Part shown: piece after piece, positions 62,494-64,000 of the stretch
How the letters are laid out: each line of letters opens with the position of its first letter
How positions within the stretch are numbered: position 1 is the first letter of the stretch
NCBI RefSeq assembly: GCF_039941195.1
Contig: NZ_JBDVFA010000012.1
Coordinates: 1-64,000 of the forward strand
DNA: 64,000 bases
Reading direction: 5' to 3'
From: Aurantibacter_A sp039941195
GTDB lineage: Bacteria; Bacteroidota; Bacteroidia; Flavobacteriales; Flavobacteriaceae
Made by a program: the position numbers and the translations under genes
The notes under the pieces: generated by a model
The model's input: the letters and a program-made list of their open reading frames with translations, nothing else
Told to the model about the DNA's origin: nothing
Database searches by the model: none

Positions 62494-63266
62494 TACGCCA
62501 TTTCCATATTTTTCTTAACAACTTCGTTTGCCAAGTTGAGATAGTTTGTTGCTCCTTTACTACTTGCATCATATTTTATAATACTTTCGCCATAACTAGG
62601 TGCTTCGCTTAAACGAACATTTCGTTGAATAATAGTATCAAATACCATGTCAGCAAAATGCTTACGTACCTCTTCTACCACCTGATTTGATAATCGAAGC
62701 CTAGAATCGTACATCGTCAACAACATCCCTTCAATATCCAATTCGGGATTATGAATTTTTTGAATGCTTTTAATCGTGTTTAATAATTTTCCTAAACCTT
62801 CTAATGCAAAATATTCACATTGTATCGGAATAATTACTGAATCTGCTGCTGTTAAAGCATTTAAAGTCAATAGGCCTAACGATGGTGCACAATCGATTAA
62901 AATATAATCGTAGGAATCTTTTAGTTCCGTTATCGCCTTTTTCATCATGTACTCGCGCTCATCTTTATCTACCAATTCAATTTCAATAGCAACTAAATCA
63001 ATATGCGAAGGAATTAAATCTACATTCGGCGATTCTGTGGCTATTATGGTGTCTTTGGCAGTTTTAGAATGTTCTAATAATTGGTAAGTGCCAGATTCCA
63101 CGCTTTCGACATCAATACCAAGACCAGATGTAGCATTGGCTTGGGGATCTGCATCAATCAAAAGCACTTTTTTTTCAAGTACACCAAGTGAAGCGGCGAG
63201 GTTAACCGTAGTAGTTGTTTTGCCAACTCCACCTTTCTGATTTGCTATTGCAATTATCTTACCCAT
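62493..63266 (-). CDS. parA: Chromosome-partitioning ATPase ParA (Soj family)
   Basis: A 257-residue ATPase that moves ParB-parS complexes. The deviant Walker A KGGVGKTTT, DADPQANATSGL and the switch region LIDCAPSLGLL are present. I chose the ATG at 63266 (MGKIIAIANQKGG), one step from the P-loop, instead of the weaker starts at 63278 and just after it. ParA is followed by parB, DUF5683 and dapB. Confidence 0.94.
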   Translation of the reverse strand: MGKIIAIANQKGGVGKTTTTVNLAASLGVLEKKVLLIDADPQANATSGLGIDVESVESGTYQLLEHSKTAKDTIIATESPNVDLIPSHIDLVAIEIELVDKDEREYMMKKAITELKDSYDYILIDCAPSLGLLTLNALTAADSVIIPIQCEYFALEGLGKLLNTIKSIQKIHNPELDIEGMLLTMYDSRLRLSNQVVEEVRKHFADMVFDTIIQRNVRLSEAPSYGESIIKYDASSKGATNYLNLANEVVKKNMEMA

Positions 63267-63496
63267 GATTAACATCATTTAAGGGGTAAAAATACGATTA
63301 ATAATAAGGCGAAAAAATGAATTTTGTTAACACAAAGTGAATAAGTAAGGAGCCTGCGTTAAAGTTGGTTAAATCTTAAATGAACAAAATAGTTCGTTTG
63401 AGCAATTTTATTTCACTATTGTAACTACTACAAGCCTTTAAAAATTAAAATATTGTTTGACGGAATTGAAATTTACATGAGCCATCAACATGCAAA

Positions 63497-63823
63497 TTAC
63501 TCCTTACTATTAAGGCTGTCTTCGTATTCAATAATAAATATTTCCTCTTCTTTTTTCTTAAGATAATACTGCTCTCGAGCAAATTTTTCCATTTCCTTTG
63601 GATCTGAGAGTTTTTGGATTATTTTCTTGTCCTTATCAATTTCTTCTTTCAAAAATTGTTGCGTTTTTTCAAGACTCTTTATTTGCTTTCTAAGCTCCAA
63701 ATGTATTAGCAGAGAGTTGGTGTCAAAAAAAACCATCCATATTACAAAAACAGTAAGAACTAGAACATACATATTGGTTAAGAAACTAAACCATTTTTTC
63801 TTTTTAAGGTCTTTGTAGCCCAT
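63497..63823 (-). CDS. FtsB/DivIC-type septum formation initiator
   Basis: A 108-residue bitopic membrane protein: short basic N-terminus, one membrane segment (TNMYVLVLTVFVIWMVFF), then a coiled coil (LRKQIKSLEKTQQFLKEEI) and a conserved end (EKFAREQYYLKKKEEEIFIIE). This is the FtsB/DivIC family of divisome proteins. It is adjacent to the udk stop (no gap), so the two are co-transcribed. The 230 bases to parA hold nothing recognisable. Confidence 0.88.
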   Translation of the reverse strand: MGYKDLKKKKWFSFLTNMYVLVLTVFVIWMVFFDTNSLLIHLELRKQIKSLEKTQQFLKEEIDKDKKIIQKLSDPKEMEKFAREQYYLKKKEEEIFIIEYEDSLNSKE

Positions 63824-64000
63824 TTATAGCCCTAATTTTTGATTGATAACCCCACGTACTATATCCACTGCTACTGTATTATACTTATTATTTGGAATAA
63901 TAATGTCAGCATATTCTTTACTAGGCTCAATAAACTGCAAATGCATTGGTTTTATGCTAGTTTGATATTTTTCTAATGTGTCATTTAAATCCCAACCACG
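63824..64000 (-). CDS. udk: Uridine kinase, C-terminal end (cut by window edge)
   Basis: Only the last 58 codons plus stop are present, ending NQKLGL. The stretch starting RGWDLNDTLEKY and containing IKPMHLQFIEPSKEYADIIIP (two halves of one conserved segment) is the C-terminal part of uridine kinases, which phosphorylate uridine and cytidine in pyrimidine salvage. The P-loop lies outside the window. It adjoins the FtsB/DivIC gene. Confidence 0.85.
   Translation of the reverse strand, partial: RGWDLNDTLEKYQTSIKPMHLQFIEPSKEYADIIIPNNKYNTVAVDIVRGVINQKLGL

Noticed and set aside
61591..63496. parS centromere sites near parAB
   Set aside because: No 16-base parS-like palindrome (GTTTCACGTGAAAC type) found by eye in or next to parA and parB; a motif scan would settle it.
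63267..63496. Hidden gene between parA and the FtsB/DivIC gene
   Set aside because: The 230 bases are AT-rich with stops in all frames and no clear hairpin or promoter match.
1..64000. Mobile elements, prophage, CRISPR arrays, toxin-antitoxin pairs, tRNA and rRNA genes
   Set aside because: No transposase, integrase, repeat-spacer pattern or tRNA-like cloverleaf was recognised; gene content and base composition look uniform.

Overview
The window is about 64 kb of AT-rich chromosome from a member of the Flavobacteriia (Bacteroidota), most likely a marine or environmental Flavobacteriaceae. The evidence is direct: TAnnTTTG-type -7 promoter elements (usually TATTTTTG) sit just upstream of many starts, recognisable Shine-Dalgarno sequences are scarce, and lineage-typical genes are present (gldI, a very long signal peptidase I, DUF6048/DUF6452/DUF6503/DUF5683/DUF6122 proteins, ribonuclease Y next to zapA and a 6S-type RNA). 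I saw no insertion sequence, prophage, CRISPR array, tRNA or rRNA. Coding density is high and no gene-free stretch exceeds 300 bases; the longest (27223-27515) holds the 6S-like RNA.

Layout. 1-627: start of thrS, leaving the window on the left. 824-10476: an exported sugar-modification locus with a DUF1080 (3-keto-disaccharide hydrolase family) lipoprotein, a beta-propeller protein ending in a blue-copper domain, a hemolysin III-type membrane protein, a ThuA-like protein on the opposite strand, a PmoA/DUF6807 lipoprotein, and two different Gfo/Idh/MocA oxidoreductases (one Tat-exported, one lipoprotein). This is the most accessory-looking part and the best candidate for unexplored biochemistry: it fits glycoside breakdown through 3-keto intermediates at the cell surface or in the periplasm. 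10575-16944: ZIP metal transporter, THUMP methyltransferase, RlmD with two envelope proteins, and a mechanosensitive-channel-like protein. 17202-26413: ornithine aminotransferase, small membrane proteins, Smr protein, cysteine desulfurase, and an M23 peptidase/TonB receptor operon. 26617-29084: coiled-coil protein, zapA, 6S-like RNA, rny. 29232-36844: CBS protein, purA-fur-relA/spoT group, M48 peptidase, TrmH methyltransferase, DUF6503 lipoprotein.

36886-44555 is a molybdenum cofactor locus: moaD, moaE, a racemase-like gene, moaC, mobA, moeB-rhodanese and a TauE/SafE exporter on the plus strand, meeting moeA and moaA on the minus strand, followed by an XdhC-type protein. 44624-48547 carries a DUF3810 HEXXH membrane protein and a DHH phosphatase/gldI/cyclophilin-FKBP operon. 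48731-57421 carries ndk, recF with a DciA-like DUF721 gene, a TPR protein, ribH, mutL, two tandem rhomboid proteases and an EEP hydrolase. 57422-64000 (minus strand) is a conserved housekeeping block: DUF6122, WbqC, lepB, dapB, DUF5683, parB, parA, divIC/ftsB and the end of udk, which leaves the window on the right.

The points I would look at again are the 3-keto-glycoside locus with its perfect CG-centred palindrome, the MutL protein lacking its endonuclease motifs, the half-lost zinc site of the MoeB-like protein, the HEXXH motif in DUF3810, and the possibly leaderless start at 52567.
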